This document shows, one piece after another, positions 6,681-8,446 of a stretch of 8,446 bases of DNA. Position 1 is the stretch's first letter, and the number at the start of each line of letters is the position of its first letter. The stretch covers positions 1 through 8,446 of the forward strand of contig JAUVPY010000086.1 of the NCBI GenBank assembly GCA_030598425.1, given 5' to 3'. The DNA comes from Anaerolineae bacterium (GTDB lineage: Bacteria; Chloroflexota; Anaerolineae; 4572-78; NAK82). The notes beneath the pieces are model-generated. The model was not told the DNA's origin. It searched no databases and saw only the letters and a program-made list of their open reading frames with translations. The translations under genes were made by a program, and so were the position numbers.

Positions 6681-8187
6681 CGCTTTCGTCATCTCCGAAC
6701 GTGCCCATATTCTCGAGCATATCCTGTTTGGCTTGCAGCTCAGGATCAGCACGCAATTTCGCCAACTCCGCCTCATCCCAGCCAACGTACTCGAGATAGG
6801 CCACCAAGGGCATACCAGATTCCCTGGCCAGCTTGACCGCTGCCCAGAAAAATTGCTCCTCCTCATACTCATCAAGTTTGTCAGTGACGAACACACCTCG
6901 CTCATCGAATTCAAAGTCCAGGGCGCCGGCCTCGAAGCTGTCCAGGTTGACGCCTGAGAAGATGCCGCGCAGCCCGCCGATGCTCAGCGCCATTTGAAGC
7001 GCACGTTTCAGGCCATCGTCGTAACCGGTCCGGCGCTGTAAGACCTTGACTTCCGCCGGCTGTCTGGCAATGCGCAGCGCCCGGCCCGAGACCTCTCCCC
7101 CCACTCGCAAGGTGTCAAATTTGAGTTCTGGGTAGTCACGCTCGAAGTCTTTGAGAATCTCTTGAATGTGGAGAATAGCGCCCTCGATGTCAATGGGTGC
7201 CACCAGAGGCATCGCTTTTGACTGCGGATCAGGGGAGTAGAGGGCAGGCTCCTCCTCCCGGCCTGGCTCTGGCCTGCCTGTGGTCTCTGTGGTGGTCATC
7301 GTCTGGTCTGGGCTAGTCGCCTTTACGCCAGTGAACAGCCACTTGGCGTTGACCGATTTGCGCACCTGGTCAGATAGCAAGCTGGCTAGATCGTCGAGCT
7401 CGTGCATTTTACTACGAGCCGGATGCAACTCGGACCATCCCCATCCAAGTCCGACGTCGTTATGCTGGATGTGGACCATCGGCACGAAGCCATAAGGTTC
7501 TACCCACTCCGATGCCTCTTCGTTCCAAGGAAACAGGGCATCGTTGAGATAAGTGCGGTAGATCACGGCCTGCTCATCTCGCTCACAGACTTCTTTGTAC
7601 GTCACCGGCCGGCCGTGGATAGGATGTGCCCGCTCCTCCTCGATCACGTAGCCCTTGATATGGCCGAATGGGTCTTTGGTGAGGTCTGTGATGAGACCCG
7701 GGTACACATTCTCCAAATAGACTTTCTCACGCTCCACATCGTCGATCACTTTCAGGATCACGTCGCCATAGATCGAGCCGTGGAGAGTCACGATGTCTTT
7801 CTGGATAGCCCAATTTGACCACTGCCACACTTCGGCGATGGACGGCCGCAGGGCCTCGTTGGTGGTGGCAATGGGTAGTGCGCCCTCCTCCCCTGCCTCG
7901 GCATCTAGCATCCCACCCCAAAGGTGAGCTTTCCAGAACTCACCCAGGCGGTAGGCAGGATTGTAGATGTTGCGGATGTAGCGATACAACGCATAGCGCG
8001 TCTTGTAGGTGCCTGCCCAGGCGTGGATGCTTCGGTAGACGGTGTTCTCATACTGAGCCCACAAAATATCGTAGCGCACTTTCCGCGCATCGGGGTCTGC
8101 AAACTCCTCTTCTGAGAACGCAGAGGCCGATACGAATTGCTCACGAAATGCTCTTATTGCCATTTTCAACCTGCCCCATATGGTCAT
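6664..8187 (-). CDS. Portal protein, SPP1 gp6-like family
   Basis: This 507-residue protein is predicted to form the dodecameric ring at the head vertex through which DNA is packaged and ejected. Length and overall pattern fit the SPP1-type portal family. An N-terminal helical region carries many aromatics (ILWAQYENTVYRSIHAW, 41-57). A mixed wing domain follows (140-260, including YGDVILKVIDD). A central helix-rich part includes ELDDLASLLSDQVRKSV (263-279), and the conserved-type stretch GGEVSGRALRIAR lies at 363-375, before the long stem helices. The C-terminal crown is helical (YEEEQFFWAAVKLARESGMP) and ends in the acidic tail DDESDEDEE. The segment 290-325 is low in predicted structure and rich in Thr, Pro and Glu, a likely loop. 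ATG 8187 overlaps the upstream TGA as ATGA, with AGGA about eight bases before it. Confidence 0.88.
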   Translation of the reverse strand: MTIWGRLKMAIRAFREQFVSASAFSEEEFADPDARKVRYDILWAQYENTVYRSIHAWAGTYKTRYALYRYIRNIYNPAYRLGEFWKAHLWGGMLDAEAGEEGALPIATTNEALRPSIAEVWQWSNWAIQKDIVTLHGSIYGDVILKVIDDVEREKVYLENVYPGLITDLTKDPFGHIKGYVIEEERAHPIHGRPVTYKEVCERDEQAVIYRTYLNDALFPWNEEASEWVEPYGFVPMVHIQHNDVGLGWGWSELHPARSKMHELDDLASLLSDQVRKSVNAKWLFTGVKATSPDQTMTTTETTGRPEPGREEEPALYSPDPQSKAMPLVAPIDIEGAILHIQEILKDFERDYPELKFDTLRVGGEVSGRALRIARQPAEVKVLQRRTGYDDGLKRALQMALSIGGLRGIFSGVNLDSFEAGALDFEFDERGVFVTDKLDEYEEEQFFWAAVKLARESGMPLVAYLEYVGWDEAELAKLRADPELQAKQDMLENMGTFGDDESDEDEE

Positions 8188-8432
8188 AATATATCCTGCA
8201 ATTTATCGAATATTTCCCATCCTATGGACGTCAGATTAAGGACGCTTCGCATCGGAGCGCCACCAGTCGTGTGGTAAGAGATCAATCCCCGTCTATATAG
8301 GGCTTCCAAACTACGCCCGTCTACAAGATCGGCGTTTTCGTCTCTATACTTACCACCACAAACGGTAACACCAAAGCCAACAGTTAACAGAGACTTTCGC
8401 ATCGGCGCTGGCAATTCACCAGTGGTCATCAT
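8184..8432 (-). CDS. Small protein with winged-helix look, upstream of portal
   Basis: This 82-residue protein begins MMTTGELPAPMRKSLL. ATG 8432 is preferred because GGGG lies five bases before it; a TTG at 8435, the next ATG (8429) or Met11 are alternatives. Residues 40-80 read as helix, 'LYRRGLIS', a loop, then 'SVLNLTSIGWEIFDKL'. This spacing of RRGLI, a short beta wing and LT..G is common in winged helix-turn-helix domains. A DNA-binding role is therefore possible, for example in packaging or late-gene control, but the fold is inferred from pattern only. Its stop overlaps the portal start as ATGA, so the two are coupled. A TGA at 8434-8432 in another frame would fit the end of a further upstream gene overlapping this start; terminase would be the usual neighbour there but is not visible. 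Confidence 0.65.
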   Translation of the reverse strand: MMTTGELPAPMRKSLLTVGFGVTVCGGKYRDENADLVDGRSLEALYRRGLISYHTTGGAPMRSVLNLTSIGWEIFDKLQDIL

Positions 8433-8446
8433 CAATACCCCGCCCC

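Noticed and set aside
6600..6700. Programmed frameshift extending the portal with the proline-rich segment
   Set aside because: It would need a +1 shift near the stop at 6664-6666, and I see no slippery sequence or stimulatory structure. A separate overlapping micro-ORF is simpler.
5890..6957. A 355-codon plus-strand frame opposite the minor head, lipoprotein and portal genes
   Set aside because: Its Gly/Ser/Ile-rich stretch is simply the complement of the proline-rich segment at 6609-6662. There is no operon context on that strand.
8432..8446. Possible 3' end of an upstream gene (terminase?) ending in TGA at 8434-8432
   Set aside because: Only four codons would lie in the window, too few to support a gene call. 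It is mentioned only because a TGATG junction would match other junctions here.
1..8446. CRISPR array, tRNA, transposon, integrase or intrinsic terminator
   Set aside because: Both strands were read. The only regular repeats are the coding modules in the fibre gene, and the one strong hairpin noted lacks a U-run and lies within coding sequence.

Overview
This window is the head-assembly end of the late operon of a tailed double-stranded DNA bacteriophage (Caudoviricetes) or prophage. Every supported gene lies on the minus strand, so transcription runs from high to low coordinates. Genes abut, overlap by 1 to 23 bases, or are separated by at most about 31 bases, apart from one 57-base interval that itself contains a short reading frame. 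I see no integrase, tRNA, insertion sequence, CRISPR array, convincing terminator or internal promoter. The sequence does not name the host. Two lipoprotein signal peptides and good Shine-Dalgarno sequences point to a bacterium. The source looks like an uncultivated phage, since I recognise families but no specific named relative.

Layout in transcription order: (1) 8432-8184, a small protein with a winged-helix look; (2) 8187-6664, an SPP1-like portal; (3) 6680-6603, a possible proline-rich micro-ORF; (4) 6606-6328, a small lipoprotein; (5) 6327-5407, a MuF/SPP1 gp7-like minor head protein; (6) 5376-5179, a two-span membrane miniprotein; (7) 5147-4653, a coiled-coil scaffold; (8) 4641-4207, a capsid decoration protein; (9) 4195-3098, the major capsid protein; (10) 3089-2928, a 53-residue helical protein; (11) 2950-1769, a fibre-like protein with a lipoprotein signal peptide; (12) 1769-1311, a possible head-tail connector; (13) 1311 to beyond base 1, a long repeat fibre cut by the window edge.

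The order portal, MuF, scaffold, decoration, major capsid protein matches the SPP1 style of head assembly. A separate scaffold shapes the shell, and no prohead protease gene lies between portal and capsid. The unusual part is what has been added: three envelope-directed products (two lipoproteins and a two-span membrane protein) sit inside the head cluster, and two fibre-type genes follow the capsid gene almost directly, where head-completion genes would be expected. The fibre at the left end is built from an irregular mosaic of 48-residue and 62-residue modules.
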